Below the pieces are notes generated by a model. That model was not told where the DNA came from and made no database searches. It saw nothing but the letters and a program-made list of their open reading frames with translations. DNA of 59,105 nucleotides from JBEIFW01 sp044370695. Lineage in GTDB: Bacteria > Actinomycetota > Acidimicrobiia > Acidimicrobiales > Ilumatobacteraceae. The first letter of the stretch is position 1; every line of letters begins with the position of its first letter. The stretch covers positions 1-59,105 of the forward strand of contig JBILVB010000003.1 of assembly GCA_044370695.1 (NCBI GenBank), in the 5' to 3' direction. The position numbers and the translations under genes were made by a program. Positions 17,008-24,465 of the stretch are shown piece after piece.

Positions 17008-18764
17008 ACCACCACGGTGGTGCCGAGCGGCGCCCACTCCCACAGGAACAACGAGTCCTCCACCGCCTGCCGTTGACACCCGGCCGAGCGTCGCTGGCCC
17101 AATTGGGCAACCGACTGCACGGGGACCCCGGCACCGTCGTTCGGGATCTGGTGGAACCCGATGTCGAACCCGTTCGGGGTACGCCGATAGGCGATGAACC
17201 ACTGCAACATCCCCAATCCGTTGTAGGCCCACGTGAGCTCCTGGCGCAGGTAGACCGTGTAGGTGCCGGGCCATTCGTTGGACGCCGGCACGGTCGAACC
17301 GGACACGAGCCAGGAGCGCACGACCGTGCCGTCGGCCTCCACTGCCCACACCCGCTGTTGGGCTCCCGAGAACACGACGCGACGTCCTGCCCCGGACCCG
17401 GCGGGTAGGGGAGGCGCCGAGCGCCCGGCGACGGCGACCGGTGACAGGTCGAAGCCGGCGGTGTCCACCACGTCCACGACCACGCCGGACACCACCGGCC
17501 GCACCGTCGGCCCGCCCGCAGTCGTCGAGCCGGGATCACCGTCGGGGAGGAACCAGCCGGTCACGTCGATGACCACATCGGCCGATGGCATCGACCGGGC
17601 CTGCACCCAACCCGCCCCACCCGGGCCTCCCGGCCCGCTCAGGCCACTGATCGCCGCCCCGGCGACGATCTGGCGGCGTTGCTCGACGTTCAGGTTCGAC
17701 GACCCTGGCCACGGCTGACCGTCGGGCCAGACCGTGGCGTAGCCCGGCCCGGCCACCTCGACCAGCGTCACGTTGAGCGCCGCCGCGGCCGCGCCCACGG
17801 GGACACCACCCCGACCTCCGACACGCACCGCCACCTCGCCGCCGAGACCGAGGCGACCGATCGGTTCCTCCCGGGTGTCGAGCAGACGCGCCGGGGAGTC
17901 GAGCCCCACGAACAACCCGGCCCGGCCCGCCGGCGCCACCGGCCCCGTGACGACACCGAGCAGGTCGATCACCACGTGACCGCCCGCGGTCGTGACCACG
18001 TCGACGCCCCCGGCGCCGACGGGCACGATCACCAGGTTGGCCCGGGTGCCGCCGGCCGGCAGGTTGAGGTTCGAGGTGCCGGGATAGGCGGTGCCGGCCG
18101 GGAACGCGGCGAGGAACCCGGCAGCGAGCGCCTCGGTCGCGGTCAGCGACAGTACGGCCGCTCCCACTGCGCCGCCGGCGGGGTCGATCGCGACGCGCAC
18201 GGTGTCACCCGGCTGCCGCAGGCCGGCCGGCGCGCCGGTGCCGTCCCTGGTGTCGAGCAGCCGTGTCGGCCCGGCCGCCACGATGCGACCGGCCGCAACC
18301 GGACCGGACACCTCCTCGAAGTAACCCGACACGTCGACCACCACGTGCGCTCCCGCCTGCACGAAGACCTCGACCGCACCGCCGCCGAGGGCGACGAGCG
18401 TCAGGTTGGCCCGGGTGTCGCCCCGGACCACGTTGAGCGTCGACGTGGACGGTCTCGCCCGGCCGGCCGGGTAGACCGACACGAAGCCGGGCGAGGTGAC
18501 CTCGGTGGCCGTCACCGTCAACGCAACGGCGCTGGCGTGCACCGGGACACCAGCCCGACCAGCGACGGTCACCGTCCGGGTCGTCCCCGGCTCGGGCACG
18601 GTGCCTTCCCGCGAGTCGAGCAGGCGGGCGGCGCTCGCCAGGGCGACGTAGCGGGCCGGACCCGGCGTCGACGCAGCCGCCTGGCGCACCTGGGCCGTCA
18701 CGACCACGGCCGATACGACGGCGACGAGCGCCAGCCGGGCCACGAACCTGCGAACGCCGTGCAT
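17001..18764 (-). CDS. Secreted L,D-transpeptidase-like protein with three RLLDTR modules
   Basis: This 587 aa protein has a signal peptide (about 1-32, cut near QAAAS). Three tandem modules of about 115-125 aa follow. Each begins with RLLDSR/RLLDTR (47-52, 168-173, 293-298), has an LN strand (STLN 108, SNLN 231, SNLN 356) and ends with VVVDVSGYF, VVIDLLG or VVIDVTGWF. The C-terminal domain (about 460-587) reads like a YkuD L,D-transpeptidase: RRVVFSGAQQRVWAVEADGT, PGTYTVYLR, His538, then SAGC with Cys563, and a closing GTTVVVV strand. The usual SHGC is SAGC here, so activity needs testing. L,D-transpeptidases cross-link peptidoglycan. The modules are likely wall-binding or adhesive. Transcription probably starts at a TAGCGT just upstream. 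Confidence 0.75.
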   Translation of the reverse strand: MHGVRRFVARLALVAVVSAVVVTAQVRQAAASTPGPARYVALASAARLLDSREGTVPEPGTTRTVTVAGRAGVPVHASAVALTVTATEVTSPGFVSVYPAGRARPSTSTLNVVRGDTRANLTLVALGGGAVEVFVQAGAHVVVDVSGYFEEVSGPVAAGRIVAAGPTRLLDTRDGTGAPAGLRQPGDTVRVAIDPAGGAVGAAVLSLTATEALAAGFLAAFPAGTAYPGTSNLNLPAGGTRANLVIVPVGAGGVDVVTTAGGHVVIDLLGVVTGPVAPAGRAGLFVGLDSPARLLDTREEPIGRLGLGGEVAVRVGGRGGVPVGAAAAALNVTLVEVAGPGYATVWPDGQPWPGSSNLNVEQRRQIVAGAAISGLSGPGGPGGAGWVQARSMPSADVVIDVTGWFLPDGDPGSTTAGGPTVRPVVSGVVVDVVDTAGFDLSPVAVAGRSAPPLPAGSGAGRRVVFSGAQQRVWAVEADGTVVRSWLVSGSTVPASNEWPGTYTVYLRQELTWAYNGLGMLQWFIAYRRTPNGFDIGFHQIPNDGAGVPVQSVAQLGQRRSAGCQRQAVEDSLFLWEWAPLGTTVVVV

Positions 18765-18770
18765 GCCCGG

Positions 18771-18776
18771 ACGCTA
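18771..18776 (-). promoter_or_regulatory. Leaderless -10 element (TAGCGT) of the L,D-transpeptidase gene
   Basis: Read on the minus strand, TAGCGT ends 6 nt before the ATG at 18764. No Shine-Dalgarno site is visible in the 6 nt. Confidence 0.5.
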
Positions 18777-18820
18777 GGCGCCCCGACCGACGGAGGTGTC
18801 CGTATGGAAGGCTGCGCACC

Positions 18821-19600
18821 ATGTCCGACGCCGTGCTGTACTCCGTCGCCGACCGGGTGGCGACGATCACCATCAACAACCCCGAACGCCGCAACGCGTT
18901 GTCCGACGCCGTGTCCACGGGCCTGATCGAGTCGTTCCGCCGGGCCCGAGCCGACCGTGACGCCCGGGGGGTCGTGCTCACGGGCGCCGGCGACAAGGCG
19001 TTCTGTGCCGGGGCCGACCTGTCGGGTCAGATCACCGACGCGAGCTTCGTCGAGCAACTCGACAACCGGGGCCGGATGGTCGAGCTCTTCCACACGGCGT
19101 ACGCGATGGGCAAGCCGCTCATCACCCGGGTCCGCGGCTTTGCGCTGGCAGGCGGGTTCGGCCTGGCGCTGCTCGGCGACATCGTGATCGCCGCCGAGGA
19201 CGCCGTGTTCGGTACCCCGGAGATCAACGTCGGGATGTGGCCGATGATGATCACGGTGCCCATGCTCCGCTCGATGCCGCCGAAGGTCGCGCTCGAGCTG
19301 CAGATGACCGGGCGCCGGGTGCCCGCCGCCGAAGCCCAGCGGCTCGGGTTCGTCAACCGGGTCGTGCCGATCGAGCAGCTCGACGCCGAGGTCGCCACGG
19401 TGGCCGCCGAACTCGCCGCGAAGTCGCCGTCGATCATGAAGCTGGGCCGTGACGCCTTCTACCGGGTCATCGACCAGAACGCCGTCGACGCGCTGAACTA
19501 CCTCCAGGTCGGCCTCACGATGGTCTCCCAGACCGAGGACCACCGCGAGGGCATCCGAGCCTTCGCCGAGAAGCGCCCGCCGGAGTACACCGGTCGCTGA
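18821..19600 (+). CDS. Enoyl-CoA hydratase/isomerase (crotonase) family protein
   Basis: This 259 aa crotonase-fold protein has ATITINNPERRNALSDAV, the oxyanion-hole segments GAGDKAFCAGADLSG and GFALAGGFGLALLGD, and FGTPEINVGMWP. The Glu in TPE corresponds to Glu164 of rat hydratase, but the Glu144 position (GGxCE in rat) is Gly here, so simple hydratase activity is uncertain. It is convergent with a paralogue at 19607-20374; both end in Thr-Gly-Arg and share a palindrome. It lies among acyl-CoA genes and likely acts in beta-oxidation of fatty or side-chain acids. Confidence 0.87.
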   Translation: MSDAVLYSVADRVATITINNPERRNALSDAVSTGLIESFRRARADRDARGVVLTGAGDKAFCAGADLSGQITDASFVEQLDNRGRMVELFHTAYAMGKPLITRVRGFALAGGFGLALLGDIVIAAEDAVFGTPEINVGMWPMMITVPMLRSMPPKVALELQMTGRRVPAAEAQRLGFVNRVVPIEQLDAEVATVAAELAAKSPSIMKLGRDAFYRVIDQNAVDALNYLQVGLTMVSQTEDHREGIRAFAEKRPPEYTGR

Positions 19601-19619
19601 ACGTGCTCAGCGACCGGTG
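19588..19619. terminator. Perfect 13 bp palindrome spanning the ends of two crotonase genes
   Basis: CACCGGTCGCTGA (19588-19600) pairs perfectly with TCAGCGACCGGTG (19607-19619) around the 6 nt loop ACGTGC. The arms are the last codons and stops of the two convergent crotonase genes, each encoding Thr-Gly-Arg-stop with the same codons. It can serve as a bidirectional terminator. Confidence 0.65.
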
Positions 19620-20374
19620 AAGCTCGGGGGCCGTCGCTCCCCCATCGCGCGCACACCCTCGGCGAAGTCGGCGGTGCGCCCGAGCCGGTCCTGCTCGGCC
19701 TTTTCGTGGTCGGTGGCCGCCTTCACCGCTGCGGCGAGATGGCCGCGCATCGTCGCCCGGATCGCCCGAAGCGCCAGCGGGCCGGAGGCAGCGATGTCGC
19801 GGGCGAACGCGATCGCCTCGTCCCGCAACGACTCGGCGGGCACGAGCCGGTCGACGAGCCCGATCCGCAGGGCTTCCTCGCCGTCGATCCGCCGGCCGGT
19901 GTAGAGCAGTTCGAGCGCGCGCTGCTGGCCGACGACGGCCGGCAGCGACACGGTGGTGCCGAACCCGTGGTGGAAGCCGAGGCGGGCGAAGTTCGCACTG
20001 AACCGCGCCTCGGGGCAGGCCACCCGGAAGTCGGCCGACAGCGCCACCCCGAGGCCACCGCCGATGGCCGCACCCTGCACGGCGGCCACGATGGGCAACT
20101 CGGTTGCAAAGATCCGCACCGCATGGTCGTAGAGATGGACCGACGGACCCGCCCCGGGGGCCGCCCGCTCGGCGGGATCGAGCTTGGCCCCCGCGCAGAA
20201 GTGCTTGCCCTGCGCGGCCAGCACGACGGCGCGGGTGTCGCCGTCGGCCTGGCAGGCCTCCAAGGCGTCGGCGATCTGGCCGATGAACGGCACCGACATG
20301 TAATTGTCGGGCGGGCGGCACAGCTCGACCAGGCTGACGTGGTCGCCAAGGGGAGTGATGCGGACGTCGCTCAT
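19607..20374 (-). CDS. Crotonase-family protein lacking the catalytic glutamates
   Basis: This 255 aa crotonase fold has oxyanion-hole segments LAAQGKHFCAGAKLD and GAAIGGGLGVALSAD. Neither catalytic Glu of rat enoyl-CoA hydratase is present: the first position is Gly, and the PE segment is replaced in ARFSANFARLGFHHGFGTTV. The position of the peroxisomal isomerase Glu is also not acidic (FHHG). It may therefore catalyse a different crotonase reaction or be a non-hydratase member. It starts 7 bp after the acyl-CoA synthetase stop, so the two form one operon. Confidence 0.83.
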   Translation of the reverse strand: MSDVRITPLGDHVSLVELCRPPDNYMSVPFIGQIADALEACQADGDTRAVVLAAQGKHFCAGAKLDPAERAAPGAGPSVHLYDHAVRIFATELPIVAAVQGAAIGGGLGVALSADFRVACPEARFSANFARLGFHHGFGTTVSLPAVVGQQRALELLYTGRRIDGEEALRIGLVDRLVPAESLRDEAIAFARDIAASGPLALRAIRATMRGHLAAAVKAATDHEKAEQDRLGRTADFAEGVRAMGERRPPSFTGR

Positions 20375-20381
20375 CGCCGGT

Positions 20382-21872
20382 TCACTCCGACAGCTCGGCG
20401 CGCAGCACCCGACGCAGCAGCTTGCCGGTCTCGTTGAACGGGAGCTCCTCGCGGAAGTCCACCAACTCGGGCATCCGCGACGACCGCAGGCGTTCCTTCA
20501 CCCAGGTCTGCAGTTCGCCGGCGCTGGCCGAGGCACCGGGCTTGAGCACGATGGCCGCAGCGACCTTCTCGCCCCACTCGGTGTCGGGGACACCGACGAC
20601 GGCGGCCTGGTCGACCGCAGGGTGGGCCAGGAGCACCTCTTCGATCTCGCCGGGCGACATGTTCTCGCCGCCCCGCACGATCACGTCGTCGAGGCGGCCG
20701 TCGATGAACAGGTACCCCTCGGCGTCGAGGAATCCGGCGTCCTTGGTGGCGAACCAGCCCTCATCGTCGGTGAGCTTGCGGCCCAGGTACTCGCCCGACA
20801 CCTGCTCGCCCCGGACGCACACCTCGCCCCGCTCACCGGCCGGTAGCGCCTGGCCGAGCGGATCGCGGATCTCGAGCTCGAGCGTGGGCAGCGGTCGACC
20901 GACCGAGCCGAGGCGGGCCCGCACGGCCGGGTCGTCGGACGCCATGGCCGCCCGGTGGTCGTCGGGGCCGAGCACGGCGATCGTGGAGGAGGTCTCGGTG
21001 AGGCCGTAGGCGTTCACGAACGACACGTGCGGCAGCAGCGTGAGAGCCCGCTCCACCACCGGGACCGGCATGCGGCCGCCGCCGTAGGCCAGGTGCCGCA
21101 ACGCCGGCAACGACTCGCCCTCGGCCTCGAGCACGTCGAGGATCCGGCCGAGCATCGTGGGCACGACCATGGCGTGGGTGACGGCCTCGTCACGGGCGAG
21201 AGCAACCCAGGCCTCGGGGGTGAACTGCGAGAGCTGCACGACCCGGCGGCCGGTGTAGACCGACGACAGCACCGCCGATACCCCGGCGATGTGGTACGGC
21301 GGCACGCTCACCAGCGCGCACTCCTCCTCGCCGGCGCCCATGTAGTCGAGCGTGGTGACGATGTAGGAGGCGAGGTGCTTGTGGCGAAGCACCGCCGCCT
21401 TCGGGTCGCCGGTCGTGCCGCTGGTGAACAACAGCACGGCGATCTCGTCGGGATCGGTCCAGCCCTCGTAGGCCTCGCGGGCCGGGTCGGCCGACGCAGC
21501 CAGGAACTCGTCGCGCCCGACCAGTTCCACCCCGTCGATCGGCGTGAGCCGGTCGACGACCGGCGGGTCGATCACGACGACCGACGGCGCCGTGCGGGCC
21601 ACGATGGCCTGGAGCTGGGGATCGGCGAGCCGGTAGTTCATGGGCACGAACGGCTTGCCGGCGACAGCGGCGGCGAAAAGGGCGATCGGCACGGCCTCGG
21701 AGTTCAGGTCGACCATGCCGAGGTGGTCGACGGGCCGCTCGACCACCCACCCGGCGGCACGCCGGGCCCGCGCCAGCAGTTCGGCGTAGGTCAGACCGCC
21801 CGTTCGGGAACCGAAGGCCACCCGATCGCCGAAGCCGTCGGCCGCCATCTCCAGGAGCATCGCCACGTTCAT
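20382..21872 (-). CDS. AMP-forming acyl-CoA synthetase
   Basis: The 496 aa protein belongs to the adenylate-forming (ANL) family. The P-loop-like motif is LLFTSGTTGDPKAAVLRH. The A5 motif is NAYGLTETSSTI. The A7/A8 core is GWFATKDAGFLDAEGYLFIDGR with DDVIVRGGENMSP. The C-terminal catalytic Lys lies in NETGKLLRR. It activates a carboxylic acid to its CoA thioester via an acyl-AMP. The upstream open frame continues to 22010, but that would cover the divergent hydrolase start; the ATG at 21872 aligns with the family N-terminus (MNVAMLLEMAADGFGDRVAF). The gene is first in a two-gene operon with the crotonase. The substrate, probably a fatty or aromatic/terpenoid acid, is unknown. Confidence 0.9.
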   Translation of the reverse strand: MNVAMLLEMAADGFGDRVAFGSRTGGLTYAELLARARRAAGWVVERPVDHLGMVDLNSEAVPIALFAAAVAGKPFVPMNYRLADPQLQAIVARTAPSVVVIDPPVVDRLTPIDGVELVGRDEFLAASADPAREAYEGWTDPDEIAVLLFTSGTTGDPKAAVLRHKHLASYIVTTLDYMGAGEEECALVSVPPYHIAGVSAVLSSVYTGRRVVQLSQFTPEAWVALARDEAVTHAMVVPTMLGRILDVLEAEGESLPALRHLAYGGGRMPVPVVERALTLLPHVSFVNAYGLTETSSTIAVLGPDDHRAAMASDDPAVRARLGSVGRPLPTLELEIRDPLGQALPAGERGEVCVRGEQVSGEYLGRKLTDDEGWFATKDAGFLDAEGYLFIDGRLDDVIVRGGENMSPGEIEEVLLAHPAVDQAAVVGVPDTEWGEKVAAAIVLKPGASASAGELQTWVKERLRSSRMPELVDFREELPFNETGKLLRRVLRAELSE

Positions 21873-21913
21873 GCCCCCATCATCGCGGGACGTGGCGGCC
21901 GTCACCCAACCCC

Positions 21914-21919
21914 TACGCT
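21914..21919 (+). promoter_or_regulatory. Leaderless -10 element (TACGCT) of the alpha/beta hydrolase gene
   Basis: TACGCT ends 8 nt before the GTG at 21928. The spacing supports that GTG over the longer in-frame start at 21871, which lies upstream of the promoter. Confidence 0.5.
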
Positions 21920-21927
21920 CGCCGATC

Positions 21928-22713
21928 GTGCCGATCTGCGCCGTTCCCGGGGTGTCACTGTGGTTCGAACGAGCCGGGTCCGGTCCCCGGCTGCTGGTGG
22001 TCAACGGCACCGGGTCCGACCTGCGGGTGCACCCGAACGCGTTCGACTGGCCGGTCGCCGCGGCGTTCGACCTGCTGACCTACGACCACCGGGGCCTGGG
22101 CCGCTCGGTCCCCGACGATCCGGACCTCCAGCCCACGATGCGGGACTTCGGCACCGACCCGCTCGCCCTGGCCGACGCGCTCGGGTGGGACCGTTTCGCC
22201 GTGCTCGGCATCTCCTTCGGGGGAATGGTCGCCCAGGAACTCGCCCTCGCGGCCGGCGACCGGATCACCCGGCTCGTGCTGGCCTGCACCTCGGCAGGCG
22301 GGGCCGGCGGCGCGTCCTGGCCGCTGCACGAGACCTACGCGAAGGACCCCGAGGAGCGGCTGGCCGAACAACTCGCGATCACCGACGTACGCACCCGCAG
22401 CGACGAGCGGCGCCGCCGGGGCCTCGAACGCTTCTACCGGGACCGCCCGGGGTGGGACACCCCCGTCACCGAGGGCCTGCGCCGCCAGCTCGAGGCCCGG
22501 CGCCATCACGACACCTGGGACCGCCTCGGCGGCCTGCGCGCACCGACGCTGGTGGCCGCCGGCCGCCACGACGGCATCGCCCCACCCGCCAACGCCGAGG
22601 CACTCGCCGGGCGCATCCCGGGCGCCGAGCTCGCCTGGTTCGAGGGCGGTCACGCGTTCTTCGTCGACGACGCGGCGGCGTGGCCGGCGATCGTCGCGTT
22701 CCTCCAGGGCTGA
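21928..22713 (+). CDS. Alpha/beta hydrolase
   Basis: This 261 aa alpha/beta-hydrolase fold protein has a nucleophile elbow GISFGGM with Ser96, an acid in AGRHDGIAPP and a catalytic His in FEGGHAFF. Family members include 3-oxoadipate enol-lactonases, esterases and C-C bond hydrolases of aromatic/steroid breakdown. The oxyanion loop VNGTGSDLRVHPN precedes the LLTYDHRGLGRS strand as in the lactonase/haloperoxidase group. It is divergent from the acyl-CoA synthetase by a 55 bp gap. Specific substrate is not inferred. Confidence 0.83.
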   Translation: MPICAVPGVSLWFERAGSGPRLLVVNGTGSDLRVHPNAFDWPVAAAFDLLTYDHRGLGRSVPDDPDLQPTMRDFGTDPLALADALGWDRFAVLGISFGGMVAQELALAAGDRITRLVLACTSAGGAGGASWPLHETYAKDPEERLAEQLAITDVRTRSDERRRRGLERFYRDRPGWDTPVTEGLRRQLEARRHHDTWDRLGGLRAPTLVAAGRHDGIAPPANAEALAGRIPGAELAWFEGGHAFFVDDAAAWPAIVAFLQG

Positions 22714-22728
22714 ACCCGTCCGGTTTCC

Positions 22729-22768
22729 CGTCGTGGGGGGGGGTGGGGGGGGGGGCCCCCCCACGACG
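22729..22768. terminator. G-run/C-run 13 bp hairpin between convergent genes
   Basis: CGTCGTGGGGGGG (22729-22741) pairs with CCCCCCCACGACG (22756-22768). The loop (22742-22755) is itself nearly all G. The plus strand carries runs of 9 G, then T, then 11 G. Located between the convergent hydrolase and F420 oxidoreductase genes, it probably terminates both. The single-base runs are also a likely place for assembly or sequencing error. Confidence 0.65.
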
Positions 22769-22777
22769 GCGAACGAC

Positions 22778-23806
22778 TCAGTCGCCGAGGATCTCGGCGT
22801 ACGTCTCCAGATTGCGGGCCGGGCCGGAGATGAGCGCCGTGGTCAGGCACGTCTCTTTCCACTTCTGCAGCTCGTCGCGGATCTTGTCGAGCGGGCCGAC
22901 CAGGGCCACGTCCTCGACCATGGCGAGCGGCACCGACGCAGCCGCCTCGTTCTTCTTCCCGGCGAGGTAGAGCTCCTGGATCTTGGTGGCCTCGGCCTCC
23001 CACCCCATGCGCGCGAACACGTCGAAGTGGAAGTTCGCACCCTTGGCGCCCATGCCGCCCGCGTAGAGCGCCACGAACGGCCGGATAGCGTCGGCGCACT
23101 TCTCGGCGTCGTCGCCGGGGATGATGAACAACCCCGAGGCCACCTCGAACCGGTCGGCCTTACCGGGATCGCCGGCGGCGGCGAACCCCTCGGCCAGGCA
23201 GCGCCGGTAGTGAGCGTCGTCCTTGGGAGAGAAGAACAACGGCAACCAGCCGTCGCAGATCTCGCCGGCCAGCGCCACGTTCTTGGGGCCCTCGGCGCCG
23301 AGGTAGATGGGGATCTCGGTGCGGAACGGGTGGATCGTCGACTTGAGCGGCTTGCCCAACCCCATGCCGCCCGGGAACGGCATCTGGTACTGCTCACCCT
23401 GGAACGACACCGGCTCGTCGCGCCGGATGATCCGCCGGACGATCTCGATGTACTCGCGGGTGCGGGCCAACGGCTTCGGGTACGGCCGGCCGTACCAGCC
23501 TTCGACCACCTGCGGGCCCGACGCGCCCAGGCCGAGGATGACCCGTCCCCCCGAGAGGTGGTCGAGCGTCATCGCCGCCATGGCCGTGGCGGCGGGGGTG
23601 CGGGCGGAGATCTGGATGATCCCGGTGCCGAGCTTGATGCGCTCGGTCTGCGCGCCCCACCACGCCAGCGGCGACAGGGCGTCGGAGCCGTAGGCCTCCG
23701 CGGTCCAGAACGAGTCGAAGCCGAGCTTCTCGGCCTCCTTGATGGCCTCGAGGGCACCTGCAGGCGGTCCCGATCCCCAGTATCCGGTGCTGTACGCGAG
23801 CTTCAT
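22778..23806 (-). CDS. LLM class F420-dependent oxidoreductase
   Basis: This 342 aa TIM-barrel protein of the luciferase-like family starts MKLAYSTGYWGSGPP. Recognisable segments are AEKLGFDSFWTAEAYGSDAL, LGTGIIQISARTPAATAMAA, LDHLSGGRVILGLGASGPQV and IPIYLGAEGPKNVALAGE. This subgroup of actinobacterial LLM proteins uses deazaflavin F420 as hydride carrier, but no direct F420 contact can be proven from sequence. It is a single gene with a TAAGGT -10 element right before the ATG. Confidence 0.87.
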   Translation of the reverse strand: MKLAYSTGYWGSGPPAGALEAIKEAEKLGFDSFWTAEAYGSDALSPLAWWGAQTERIKLGTGIIQISARTPAATAMAAMTLDHLSGGRVILGLGASGPQVVEGWYGRPYPKPLARTREYIEIVRRIIRRDEPVSFQGEQYQMPFPGGMGLGKPLKSTIHPFRTEIPIYLGAEGPKNVALAGEICDGWLPLFFSPKDDAHYRRCLAEGFAAAGDPGKADRFEVASGLFIIPGDDAEKCADAIRPFVALYAGGMGAKGANFHFDVFARMGWEAEATKIQELYLAGKKNEAAASVPLAMVEDVALVGPLDKIRDELQKWKETCLTTALISGPARNLETYAEILGD

Positions 23807-23812
23807 GCCCGC

Positions 23813-23818
23813 ACCTTA
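23813..23818 (-). promoter_or_regulatory. Leaderless -10 element (TAAGGT) of the LLM oxidoreductase gene
   Basis: On the minus strand TAAGGT ends 6 nt before the ATG at 23806. There is no separate ribosome site. Confidence 0.5.
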
Positions 23819-23844
23819 GGGAGGCGGACCCCGGCGCCGAAGGA

Positions 23845-24465
23845 TCAGACGGAGCCGGATCGCACGACTGCGACCCCTGCGGCCACGAGCCGGTCGAGAG
23901 CTCGTTCCCCGTCCCCCGGAGAGAGGTCCACGGCGGCGACGGCCGACCGCAGCACCGCGGTGGCGTACCCGGCGGCGACGCTGTCGAGCCCGGAGGCCAG
24001 CACGCAGTAGTCGGTGGCGAGGCCGACGATCACGACGCGCTCGATGCCGTTGTCCCGCAACAGCTCGGTCATTCCAGTGGACCGGGTGGCGCCCGAGCGC
24101 GGGTCGCGCATCGTGAACGCCGAGTAGCCGTCCTCGCCGCCGGTGCCCTTGTGGACCACCGGGCCGTCGACGGCGAGAGCGGGGTGGAAGGCCGCCCCCC
24201 AGGAGCCGGCCACGCAGTGGACCGGCCAGATCCCGCCGTCCTTGGCGAAGTGCGGCGTGTCGGGTGGGTGCCAGTCCTGCGTGTAGACGACGAGGGCCCC
24301 CGCCGCCCGGGCCGCCGCCACCTCGGCATTGACGGTGGCGACGACGGCCTCGCCGCCCGGCACGGCCAGCGAGCCGGCCGGGTCGGCGAAGTCGTTCTGC
24401 ACGTCGACCACGACGAGCGCGGTCCGCCCGTCGTAGCGCACCGGCTCGGCGGGCACCGGGATCAC
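23845..24465 (-). CDS. pncA: Nicotinamidase
   Basis: The 206 aa cysteine hydrolase of the isochorismatase fold has the nicotinamidase triad: Asp21 (VVDVQNDF), Lys106 (VVHKGTGG) and Cys154 (ATDYCVLAS). Metal-binding Asp64, His66 and His72 lie in TQDWHPPDTPHF. It deamidates nicotinamide to nicotinate for NAD salvage. The open frame extends upstream, but the GTG at 24465 gives a 4 bp overlap (GTGA) with the nitronate monooxygenase stop and starts just before the family N-terminal strand. It is therefore translationally coupled to that gene. Confidence 0.88.
   Translation of the reverse strand: MIPVPAEPVRYDGRTALVVVDVQNDFADPAGSLAVPGGEAVVATVNAEVAAARAAGALVVYTQDWHPPDTPHFAKDGGIWPVHCVAGSWGAAFHPALAVDGPVVHKGTGGEDGYSAFTMRDPRSGATRSTGMTELLRDNGIERVVIVGLATDYCVLASGLDSVAAGYATAVLRSAVAAVDLSPGDGERALDRLVAAGVAVVRSGSV

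Noticed and set aside
17007..17022. CACCACC/GGTGGTG hairpin just after the L,D-transpeptidase stop
   Set aside because: It lies inside the gene and reflects the coding of the Thr-Thr-Val-Val-Val-Val tail, with a loop too small for a normal stem.
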